DNA of 6,033 nucleotides. Origin: Pseudomonadota bacterium. GTDB taxonomy: Bacteria; Pseudomonadota; Gammaproteobacteria; Xanthomonadales; Xanthomonadaceae. The position numbers and the translations under genes were made by a program. Below the pieces are notes generated by a model. The model ran no database searches and was not told the origin of the DNA. It saw only the letters and a list, made by a program, of their open reading frames with translations. Below are positions 1-5,521 of this stretch, piece by piece. Positions within the stretch are counted from its first letter, which is position 1. Each line of letters starts with the position of its first letter. The stretch lies in contig JANXZP010000218.1 of NCBI GenBank assembly GCA_025355485.1, positions 1-6,033 of the forward strand. Reading direction: 5' to 3'.

Positions 1-312
1 GAAGCGCTTGACCGCCTTCATCAGGCCGATGTTGCCTTCCTGGATCAGGTCGCCCATGCCAAGGCCATAACCCTGGTAGCCGCGCGCGACATGCACGACG
101 AAGCGCAGGTGCGCCATCACCAGTTCGCGCGCCGCGCCAAGGTCTTCCTCATCGCGGAAACGGTGCGCAAGCGCCTGCTCGTCTTCGACGGTCAACACCG
201 GCACGCGATTCACCGCACCGATGTACGCCTCAAGCGAGCCCAGCGCGCTGGGTATCGGAAGGTTGTTGGCGACAAGCGCCGTCTGGATCGGGGTCTGGGT
301 CATGGCCGGCAT
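1..312 (-). CDS. rpoH: RNA polymerase heat-shock sigma factor sigma-32, N-terminal part (runs off left edge)
   Basis: This is the first 104 codons of the sigma factor that directs RNA polymerase to heat-shock promoters; the 3' part lies outside the window. The translation closely follows E. coli RpoH. It has an N-terminal segment with the region 1.2-like stretch LGSLEAYIGAVNRVPVL (about residues 24-40). Region 2.1/2.2 contains HLRFVVHVARGYQGYG (68-83) and DLIQEGNIGLMKAVKRF (88-104), which is the core RNA polymerase binding segment. Two in-frame ATGs are possible, at 312-310 (MPAMTQT...) and 303-301 (MTQT...). I prefer 312 because GAGGG at 326-322 is 9 nt upstream; from the second ATG it would be 18 nt away. 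The gene lies 129 bp downstream of ung, behind a CIRCE-like operator. In E. coli rpoH directly follows ftsX; here two genes intervene. The identity is very secure and the exact start is moderately so. Confidence 0.96.
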   Translation of the reverse strand, partial: MPAMTQTPIQTALVANNLPIPSALGSLEAYIGAVNRVPVLTVEDEQALAHRFRDEEDLGAARELVMAHLRFVVHVARGYQGYGLGMGDLIQEGNIGLMKAVKRF

Positions 313-341
313 TTTAGCAGTCCCTCATTGGGAGTGCTAAA
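313..341 (-). other. Predicted rpoH mRNA hairpin enclosing the ribosome binding site
   Basis: Read as RNA on the minus strand, the CIRCE dyad is longer than the DNA consensus needs because the spacer itself pairs (CCC at 332-330 with GGG at 324-322). The stem pairs 341-330 with 324-313: 11 of 12 positions match, with one C-C mismatch (334/320) and a 5-nt loop AAUGA (329-325). The Shine-Dalgarno GAGGG (326-322) has its three G residues paired, and the AUG at 312-310 immediately follows the stem. If transcription starts upstream of 341, this hairpin should hinder translation initiation. The pairing is seen directly; a regulatory or thermosensor effect is inference. Confidence 0.55.
314..340 (-). 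promoter_or_regulatory. CIRCE operator (probable HrcA repressor site) upstream of rpoH
   Basis: On the minus strand the sequence reads TTAGCACTC, a 9-nt spacer, then GACTGCTAA. The CIRCE consensus is TTAGCACTC-N9-GAGTGCTAA, so the first arm is perfect, the spacer is exactly 9 nt, and the second arm has one mismatch. CIRCE is the binding site of the heat-shock repressor HrcA, usually found before groESL or the hrcA-dnaK operon. Here it ends 1 nt before the preferred rpoH start codon. This implies HrcA repression of the sigma-32 gene, which is an inference because no hrcA gene is in the window. Chance occurrence of 17 of 18 arm bases with the correct spacing is very unlikely. Confidence 0.88.
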
Positions 342-343
342 TA
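338..343 (-). promoter_or_regulatory. Weak candidate -10 element for rpoH
   Basis: The minus strand reads TATTTA (343-338), 4 of 6 matches to TATAAT, overlapping the outer end of the CIRCE arm, as expected of a repressed promoter. There is no good -35 box at 16-18 bp spacing (AGAACG at 366-361 with a 17-bp spacer). If used, transcription would begin near position 331, leaving a leader of about 20 nt and removing the left arm of the RBS hairpin. Low confidence; rpoH may have other promoters upstream or read-through from ung. Confidence 0.2.
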
Positions 344-388
344 GGCCAGAAGTCCCGCTGCGTTCTGTTCATGGAACATTAGAGCTAC

Positions 389-412
389 TCCCGACCGGCC
401 GTCGGTCAGGGA
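389..412 (-). other. Inverted repeat in the ung-rpoH gap
   Basis: Plus-strand TCCC-GACCG and CGGTC-A-GGGA flank a 5-nt loop (398-402), giving a 9-bp stem with a single bulged A at 408. A T-run does not follow on either strand, so it is not a canonical intrinsic terminator. It could stabilise the 3' end of the ung message, act as an imperfect terminator, or be incidental in GC-rich DNA. Confidence 0.35.
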
Positions 413-418
413 TAAGGG

Positions 419-437
419 CTTGATGCAGGGAATCAAG
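419..437 (-). other. Short hairpin just after the ung stop codon
   Basis: CTTGAT (419-424) and ATCAAG (432-437) form a perfect 6-bp stem around a 7-nt loop, beginning 4 nt beyond the ung stop codon. It is followed on the minus strand by CCCTTATCCC, not by a U-tract. It is the first of three successive dyads between ung and rpoH and may mark the 3' end of the upstream transcript; the function is uncertain. Confidence 0.3.
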
Positions 438-441
438 GGGC

Positions 442-1167
442 CTACTTCAACTCCACCCGCTGCGGCAGCGACCAATCGATCGGCTTCGCCCCCCGCCCCG
501 CCAGCCACCGGTTCGCCGCCGAAAAATGCCCGCAGCCGATAAACCCTCGGTGCGCGGACAGTGGCGAAGGATGCGGCGCGCGCAGCACAGCATGACGGCG
601 CGAGTCGATCAGCTTGCCCTTGGCCTGCGCATAGGCGCCCCAGAGCATGAACACCAGGCCTTCGCGGTCGCGCGACAAGGTATCGATAACGTGGTCGGTG
701 AAGCCTTCCCAGCCCTTGCCCTGGTGCGATCCCGCGCGATGCGCCTCGACGGTCAGCACCGCGTTGAGCAGTAACACGCCGCGCTGCGCCCACGGCAACA
801 GGTAGCCGTGATCGGGCCGGGGGATGCCGAGATCGCGCTGGATTTCCTTGAAGATGTTGTCAAGCGACGGCGGCACGTCCACGCCGGGCGGCACCGAGAA
901 GCACAGGCCGTGTGCCTGGCCGGGGCCGTGGTAAGGGTCCTGGCCGAGGATCACGACTTCGACCGCGTCGAACGGGGTCGCGTCGAGCGCAGCGAAGATT
1001 TTCGAAGCTGGCGGATAGATGTGCTTGCCGGCGGATTTTTCGGCGCGCAGGAAATCCGACAATGCACGCATTTCCGGGCGCAGCAACCAGTCGCCGACGT
1101 GCGCTTTCCAGAATGCCTCGAGGCGGATGCGTTCACCCGCGTCGTTCGCGGCAACGGCTTCGCTCAC
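442..1167 (-). CDS. ung: Uracil-DNA glycosylase, family 1
   Basis: This 241-aa enzyme removes uracil from DNA by cleaving the N-glycosidic bond, starting base-excision repair of deaminated cytosine or misincorporated dUMP. All family-1 signatures are present. GQDPYH is at 75-80, with Asp77 as water-activating residue and Tyr79 blocking thymine. LLLNAVLTV (132-140) carries the uracil-recognising Asn135. SHQGKGWEGFTD (147-158) is also family-typical. HPSPLSAHRGF (199-209) carries the catalytic His199 and the minor-groove intercalating Leu203. The length is close to E. coli Ung (229 aa), with a slightly longer N-terminus. The start is GTG at 1167-1165; no alternative in-frame start gives a better N-terminus. 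No clear Shine-Dalgarno is visible (a weak GGA lies about 12 nt upstream), which fits translational coupling to the response regulator ending 22 nt before. It is cytosolic and probably cotranscribed with ftsEX and the regulator. Confidence 0.97.
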   Translation of the reverse strand: MSEAVAANDAGERIRLEAFWKAHVGDWLLRPEMRALSDFLRAEKSAGKHIYPPASKIFAALDATPFDAVEVVILGQDPYHGPGQAHGLCFSVPPGVDVPPSLDNIFKEIQRDLGIPRPDHGYLLPWAQRGVLLLNAVLTVEAHRAGSHQGKGWEGFTDHVIDTLSRDREGLVFMLWGAYAQAKGKLIDSRRHAVLRAPHPSPLSAHRGFIGCGHFSAANRWLAGRGAKPIDWSLPQRVELK

Positions 1168-1189
1168 GATACAACGTCCGCGACCGGTT

Positions 1190-2032
1190 TCACGGCACCT
1201 TGAGTTTCGCGCGCAGGCTGCGCCCGAGGCGCAGCTGGAACAGCAGCTTGGTGATCAGCAGGCGTTCCTCGATCGGCTTGAGCACCAGGTCGTTCGCGCC
1301 CATGCGCAGCAGTTCGCTCTGGTTGCCAGGATCGGAATCGCCGGTCATCACCAACGCCGGCAACTCGCCCTTGCTGTAATGCAACTGCTGGCGCACGCGC
1401 TCGAGCAGGTCCTTGCCGGTCAGCTTGCCCTTCAGGTACACGTCGGTGAGCAGAATATCCGGCGCCGGCGTGCCCTTGTCGCGGAAGCCCTGCAAGAGCG
1501 CGAACGCCGCCTCGGCGTCGGTGACATGGGTGATTTTCAGTCCGTGTTTTTCCAGCATGCGCCGGGTCGCGACCGCGACCACGCGGCTGTCCTCAACGTA
1601 CAGCACTTCGCCGCCCGGCACGTCCTCGGGCCGCACGTAGCCGCGGATGAACGTGGCCAACGCGTCGAAGCCCAGCGATTTGTCGAAATAATCGGTGACC
1701 GCGTCGCTGAGCTTGCGCGACTCCAGCCGCTCTTGCACGTTGCCCGACACCACGATGATCGGGATGTAGGCCTGCGGGGTGTATTCGCGCACGAAATCGG
1801 CGAGCTCCAGGCCGTCCATGTCCGGCAGCGACAGCGCGGTAGTGATCAGGTTCACCTGGCCGCACAACACCGCGTCCTTCGCCTGCCGGCCGGTTTCGCA
1901 ACCGATGAATTCCAGGCCGGGCAATTCCTTGCGCAGCATCTGCTCGATCATCTTGCGCGCGAGCTTGGAGCCGTCCACGACCATCACGCGCGGCGTCTCG
2001 GTGTTGAGGTAAGCGGATCCGCCTGCAGCCAT
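1190..2032 (-). CDS. Tandem-receiver response regulator (degenerate REC + canonical REC, no output domain)
   Basis: This 280-aa protein is made of two CheY-like receiver domains. REC1 (about 14-130) keeps Asp20, the PDMDGLEL loop (70-77), Ser96 and Lys118. However, the position of the phospho-acceptor Asp is Ala66 and the second acidic residue is Gly21, so it should not be phosphorylated by the usual route. REC2 (about 141-265) has a full active site: Glu147/Asp148, phospho-acceptor Asp197 in DILLTDVYL, Thr230 and Lys252. A basic tail (LRLGRSLRAKLKVP) ends the protein. No DNA-binding, GGDEF, EAL or kinase domain is visible, so it probably acts by protein contact or phosphotransfer; no histidine kinase is in the window. 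The ATG at 2032-2030 lies 1 nt after the ftsX stop, with GGGG 6 nt upstream inside ftsX, implying translational coupling. The family is clear, but I do not recognise a named gene and its partner is unknown. Confidence 0.9.
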   Translation of the reverse strand: MAAGGSAYLNTETPRVMVVDGSKLARKMIEQMLRKELPGLEFIGCETGRQAKDAVLCGQVNLITTALSLPDMDGLELADFVREYTPQAYIPIIVVSGNVQERLESRKLSDAVTDYFDKSLGFDALATFIRGYVRPEDVPGGEVLYVEDSRVVAVATRRMLEKHGLKITHVTDAEAAFALLQGFRDKGTPAPDILLTDVYLKGKLTGKDLLERVRQQLHYSKGELPALVMTGDSDPGNQSELLRMGANDLVLKPIEERLLITKLLFQLRLGRSLRAKLKVP

Positions 2033-2033
2033 G

Positions 2034-3047
2034 TCAGTCCCCGCCCGGCCTGTTGCGACGAAGATGATGCCCCGTCGCCAGCCACGCGCCCAGCCAGCCT
2101 AGCAGCAATGCGCCGGCCAGCAAGGACAGCGCGCCGGTAACGCCCGGGCCTTGCAGGGCGAAGCCGCCACCGTAACTGGTCACGAGCCGTGCGAGCGAAG
2201 ACTGCAACGCGATCTGCGCGAGCGCGAGCAAACCCAGCGCGAACCCGCCTGCGGCCAATCCATAGATCGCGCCGAGATACAGGAAGGGCCGGCGCACGAA
2301 TCCGTCGGTCGCGCCGAGCACCTGCAGCACGCCGATCTCGTCGCTGCGGCTCTGGATATCCAGCCGCACCGTGTTGCCGACGACCAGCAACGCGCCAACG
2401 CCGAGCAGCGCCGCGAGCACCCACGCGATGCGCGCACCGAACGCGAGCCACGCGCTCAATCGCTCGCGCCAGACCGCATCGTGCTGGACGATCTCCGCTT
2501 CCGGCATCGCCTGCAACGAAGTCGCGAGCGCAGCGCCGTCGTCCGCGGGTTCGACCAGCAACACCGGCGGCAACGGATTGCCTTCCATCACGTCGAGCGC
2601 CGGCGCGAGGTCGCTCATCTTGCGGAACTCGGCGAGGCCTTCGTCGGGCGAACGCACCGTGATATTCGCGACATCATGGCGCGCGCGCAGTTGCGCGGCC
2701 AATGCATTCGCGCGATCCATGGCTATGTCCTGGTGCAGGAACACGGTGATCTGCCGCGATGCGCGCACCGTGCCGGAGAATCGCTGCACGTTCGCAAGGG
2801 TCAGCCACAGCGCGAGCGGCAACGCGAGCGCGATCGCCATCACCCCGATCGTCATGAATGCGGCGAATGGACGCTGCGCCATCCGACCGAGGCTCGAGAC
2901 CAGGCTGTAGAAATGCAGGTCCATCCAGCTGCGCAAGCGCGCGAGCGGGCCGCGCGACTTGCGTCGTTTCGCGGCGGCGGTTTTCGCGGCCTTGACGGTC
3001 ACCGGATCGATCTTCGGCGCAGGCAACGGGGTTTCGTTCGCGCTCAC
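2034..3047 (-). CDS. ftsX: Cell division protein FtsX (ABC transporter permease-like subunit)
   Basis: FtsX is the inner-membrane partner of the ATPase FtsE. The FtsEX complex sits at the division septum, where it regulates peptidoglycan hydrolysis through periplasmic activators. The 337-aa protein has a basic cytoplasmic N-terminus (to about 60) and a membrane segment at about 63-86. A periplasmic domain follows (about 90-195, beginning ASRQITVFL), then three further membrane segments at about 201-226, 256-281 and 302-325. This is the FtsX four-helix topology. The segment NTVRLDIQSRSDEIGVLQVL (225-244), followed by GATDGFVRRPFLYLGA (245-260), is the family hallmark and matches E. coli FtsX. 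The start is GTG at 3047-3045, overlapping the ftsE stop codon (GTGA, 4 nt), with GGAG 8 nt upstream at 3059-3056, so the two genes are translationally coupled. The stop lies 1 nt before the response regulator start. Confidence 0.96.
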   Translation of the reverse strand: MSANETPLPAPKIDPVTVKAAKTAAAKRRKSRGPLARLRSWMDLHFYSLVSSLGRMAQRPFAAFMTIGVMAIALALPLALWLTLANVQRFSGTVRASRQITVFLHQDIAMDRANALAAQLRARHDVANITVRSPDEGLAEFRKMSDLAPALDVMEGNPLPPVLLVEPADDGAALATSLQAMPEAEIVQHDAVWRERLSAWLAFGARIAWVLAALLGVGALLVVGNTVRLDIQSRSDEIGVLQVLGATDGFVRRPFLYLGAIYGLAAGGFALGLLALAQIALQSSLARLVTSYGGGFALQGPGVTGALSLLAGALLLGWLGAWLATGHHLRRNRPGGD

Positions 3048-3730
3048 GAGGCCAGCTCCGTCGCCGGAATGTCATCGAGCAGCTTGCCGTGGTCGAGCAC
3101 CAGCACGCGCTTGCGCATGCGCTTGACCAGCGGCAGGTCGTGGCTGGCCACCAGCACCGTGGTGCCGTAGGCGGGCATCGCGGCGAACAGTTCCATGATG
3201 TCGAGCGCGAGTTGCGGATCGAGGTTTCCGGTCGGTTCGTCGGCAATCAGCAGTGGCGGTTGCGCGACCACGGCGCGCGCGATGCCGACGCGCTGCTGCT
3301 CGCCGGTGGACAGCTCGCGCGGCTTGGCGCGTTCGCGCTCGGTGAGCCCCACCTTGTGCAGCACCAGGCGCACGCGCGGGCCGATCTCGGCGCGCGGCAC
3401 GCCGGCGATCACCAGCGGCATCGCGACGTTTTCGTACACGCTGCGATCGTGCAGCAGGCGATGATCCTGGAACACCACGCCGACGCGTCGACGCTGCAAC
3501 GCGATCTTTCGTCCATGCATCTTCGCGAAGTTGCGATCTTCCATCAACACGGTGCCGCGGCTCGGCCGCTCGGTGAGCTGGATCAATCGCAGCAGGGTGC
3601 TTTTGCCCGCGCCCGAATGGCCGGTGACGAACAGCATCTCGCCGGGCTCGACCGCGAAGCTGACATCGCTCAGTGCCTCATGGCCGCCGGCGTAGCGTTT
3701 GCTGACAGCATCAAAGCGGAGCAGGGTCAT
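3044..3730 (-). CDS. ftsE: Cell division ATP-binding protein FtsE
   Basis: FtsE is the cytoplasmic ABC ATPase of the FtsEX septal complex; ATP hydrolysis is thought to drive conformational signalling through FtsX. The 228-aa protein is a single nucleotide-binding domain. It has Walker A GHSGAGKST (37-45), Q-loop Gln88 in VVFQDHRLL, an ABC signature LSTGEQQR (140-147), Walker B LLIADEPTGNLD (160-171) with Glu165, and switch His197 in VASHDLP. The signature has Thr where LSGGEQQR is most common. FtsE-typical features include VSKRYAGG (9-16) and FQDHRLLHDRSVYENV (87-102). The length matches the family (E. coli 222 aa). The ATG at 3730-3728 is the natural start; the sequence just upstream has no strong Shine-Dalgarno. 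It heads the ftsE-ftsX-regulator-ung run, with rhlB rather than ftsY upstream. Confidence 0.97.
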   Translation of the reverse strand: MTLLRFDAVSKRYAGGHEALSDVSFAVEPGEMLFVTGHSGAGKSTLLRLIQLTERPSRGTVLMEDRNFAKMHGRKIALQRRRVGVVFQDHRLLHDRSVYENVAMPLVIAGVPRAEIGPRVRLVLHKVGLTERERAKPRELSTGEQQRVGIARAVVAQPPLLIADEPTGNLDPQLALDIMELFAAMPAYGTTVLVASHDLPLVKRMRKRVLVLDHGKLLDDIPATELAS

Positions 3731-3769
3731 CGCGATGGGTCGCCGAAGATGTGCCGCGGTTGGACACAG

Positions 3770-3798
3770 AGTATCGCGCGCCGATGCGTTCGCGCGAA
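3770..3798 (-). promoter_or_regulatory. Weak candidate promoter for the ftsE operon
   Basis: In the 78-bp gap between rhlB and ftsE the minus strand carries GATACT (3775-3770), 5 of 6 matches to TATAAT apart from its ends being imperfect, with TTCGCG (3798-3793) 17 bp upstream as a poor -35. Transcription would start near 3763, leaving a leader of about 30 nt. The -35 half overlaps a 12-bp palindrome GTTCGCGCGAAC (3788-3799), which could be an operator or chance in GC-rich DNA. Read-through from rhlB is an alternative, since no intrinsic terminator is visible in the gap. Confidence 0.2.
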
Positions 3799-3808
3799 CC
3801 CCCGCGCT

Positions 3809-5521
3809 TCAGTGACCGCTGCGCGGTGGCCGCTTGACCAGTTTCTTCAGGCCTTGCTTGATCTTGCCCAGCAGCGACGGCTTGGCCGGCTTCGCTGCGG
3901 ATTTCGCGGGCGATGCAGCGGCGGCACCCGCATGCGTGGCGCGCGCTTCGGGCACTGAGGTCTGCTCGCCAGCGCCGCGTCCGCGACCACCGCGACGACG
4001 GTGTGGCTTGCGCTCGGATGCGCCATGCATGGATGCATCAGTGTCGCTGGAGGCAGGATGCCGGGGGCGACCGGCGTCAGTCGTGGGCGCAGGCGGTTTC
4101 GGAGCGGCAACGACCGGCGCAGGTCGCGGACTGCCGCTGCGACCCGCCGAACCGCTGCCCGAACGACCGCCATGCGACGAACTGCCGCTACGCGATGGGC
4201 CACCGCGCGATGAGCTGTTGCGGCCGCCACCGCGTTCGGCCTCGGCCTTCTGCGCCTCGCGCACTTCGCGGAAAATCTGGCTGACGCTTTCGGCCGGTTC
4301 CTCGCCATCCACGGCCGGAACCGCCGCGCGTGGCGCGCGCGGGATCGCGATCAACAATTCGGGATCCACCTGGCCGACCGGAATCTTCTGCTCGATGAAA
4401 GCCTCGATCTCCGGCAGCGATTGCGCATAGCGCTCGCAGGCGAAACTGATCGCATCGCCTTCCGCGCCGAGGCGCGCGGTGCGGCCGATGCGATGCACGT
4501 AATCCTCGGCGTCGAACGGCAGGTCGAAGTTGTAGACATGCGACACGGCATCGATGTGCAGGCCGCGCGCGGCCACGTCGGTGGCGACCAGCAATTCCAG
4601 GTCGCCGCGCTTGAAGCGGTTCAGCAGGCTCTCGCGCTTCTTCTGCGGCACGTCGCCGGAGATCACGCCGACCCGAAAACCGGCCCGCTCCAGGCCCCGT
4701 GCGACCTTCTCGACCCACGCCTTGGTGTTGACGAAGATCATCGTGCGCGCGCTTTCGCTGCGCGACAGCAGGCCGATCAGCAGCGGGATTTTTTCCTCGT
4801 TCGACGGGAAATACACGAGCTGGCGCACGCGCGCGGTCGTCACCGTATCGGTTTCGACGACCAGTTTTTCAGGCTCGTTCATGTGCTCGTACGCGAGCTC
4901 GAGCACGCGGTGGCTCAGGGTCGCAGAGAACAGCAGGGTCTGACGCTCTTTGCAGCCCGGCATCTTGCGCAGCAGAAAGCGGATGTCCTTGATGAAGCCG
5001 AGATCGAACATGCGGTCGGCCTCGTCGAGCACGCAGACCTCGCAGGCGTGCAGCGAGACGACCTTGTGCTGCTTGACGTAATCGATCAGCCGGCCGGGCG
5101 TGGCGATGATGATGTCGGCGCCGCGCTGCAGGATCTCGCGCTGTTTGTCGTAGTCCACGCCGCCATACACCAGCGCGTACTTGATGCCGAGCGCGGAACC
5201 GAACGCAAGTGCGTCCTTGTGGATCTGGATCGCCAGCTCGCGGGTCGGGGCGAGGATCAGCGCGCGCGGATCGGCATCCTGGCGCGTCGCCAGCGCGGGG
5301 CGCTTGAGCAGGCGATCGATCGTCGCGATCAGGAAGGCCAGGGTCTTGCCGGTGCCAGTCTGCGCCTGTCCGGCGATATCACGGCCGGCCAGTGCGAGCG
5401 GCAGGGTCAGCGCCTGGATCGGGGTGCAGCGGGTGAATCCGGCTTTCTCCAAGCCTTCCAGCAACGCGGGGTGCAGGTCGAAATTGGAGAAGGCTACGTC
5501 GGTCAGGGGCTTATCGGTCAT
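3809..5521 (-). CDS. rhlB: DEAD-box ATP-dependent RNA helicase RhlB
   Basis: RhlB unwinds structured RNA, and in E. coli it works with RNase E and PNPase in the degradosome. The 570-aa product has a complete helicase core: Q-motif region (11-36), motif I AQTGTGKT (53-60), Ia PTRELA (92-97), Ib TPGR (141-144), DEAD (166-169), SAT (199-201), IV IFVNT (262-266), V ATDVAARGLHI (313-323) and VI HRIGRTAR (343-350, usually HRIGRTGR). Similarity to E. coli RhlB is strong through about residue 385, including YPSNEEK-like FPSNEEK (238-244). Beyond about 425 is a long Ser/Gly/Arg/Pro/Ala-rich tail ending in a basic helix-like segment (SLLGKIKQGLKKLVKR, 549-564). E. coli RhlB is only 421 aa; long tails are known in xanthomonads. 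I chose the ATG at 5521-5519 because its N-terminus is exactly as long as that of E. coli RhlB; an in-frame ATG at 5533 is possible. It is divergent from trxA, as in E. coli. Confidence 0.96.
   Translation of the reverse strand: MTDKPLTDVAFSNFDLHPALLEGLEKAGFTRCTPIQALTLPLALAGRDIAGQAQTGTGKTLAFLIATIDRLLKRPALATRQDADPRALILAPTRELAIQIHKDALAFGSALGIKYALVYGGVDYDKQREILQRGADIIIATPGRLIDYVKQHKVVSLHACEVCVLDEADRMFDLGFIKDIRFLLRKMPGCKERQTLLFSATLSHRVLELAYEHMNEPEKLVVETDTVTTARVRQLVYFPSNEEKIPLLIGLLSRSESARTMIFVNTKAWVEKVARGLERAGFRVGVISGDVPQKKRESLLNRFKRGDLELLVATDVAARGLHIDAVSHVYNFDLPFDAEDYVHRIGRTARLGAEGDAISFACERYAQSLPEIEAFIEQKIPVGQVDPELLIAIPRAPRAAVPAVDGEEPAESVSQIFREVREAQKAEAERGGGRNSSSRGGPSRSGSSSHGGRSGSGSAGRSGSPRPAPVVAAPKPPAPTTDAGRPRHPASSDTDASMHGASERKPHRRRGGRGRGAGEQTSVPEARATHAGAAAASPAKSAAKPAKPSLLGKIKQGLKKLVKRPPRSGH

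Noticed and set aside
341..378. Sigma-E type promoter for rpoH (GAAC ... TCTG-like elements on the minus strand)
   Set aside because: Element sequence and spacing are poor (GAACAG and TCTGG about 14 nt apart); no convincing match.
1019..2140. Long plus-strand open frame (373 codons) opposite the response regulator and ftsX
   Set aside because: It is antisense to clear protein families; its composition (rich in His, Arg, Gln, Ala) is that of a shadow frame in GC-rich DNA.
2151..3170. Long plus-strand open frame (339 codons) opposite ftsX and the ftsE end
   Set aside because: It is antisense to ftsX, very rich in Arg, His, Glu and Gln, with no domain and no plausible start signal.
3788..3799. 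GTTCGCGCGAAC palindrome after rhlB as an intrinsic terminator
   Set aside because: It has no loop room at its centre and no following T-run, so it was kept only as a possible operator-like palindrome.
3913..4284. Repetitive-looking GC-rich stretch as a DNA repeat array
   Set aside because: It has no regular unit; the pattern comes from the low-complexity Ser/Gly/Arg codons of the RhlB tail.
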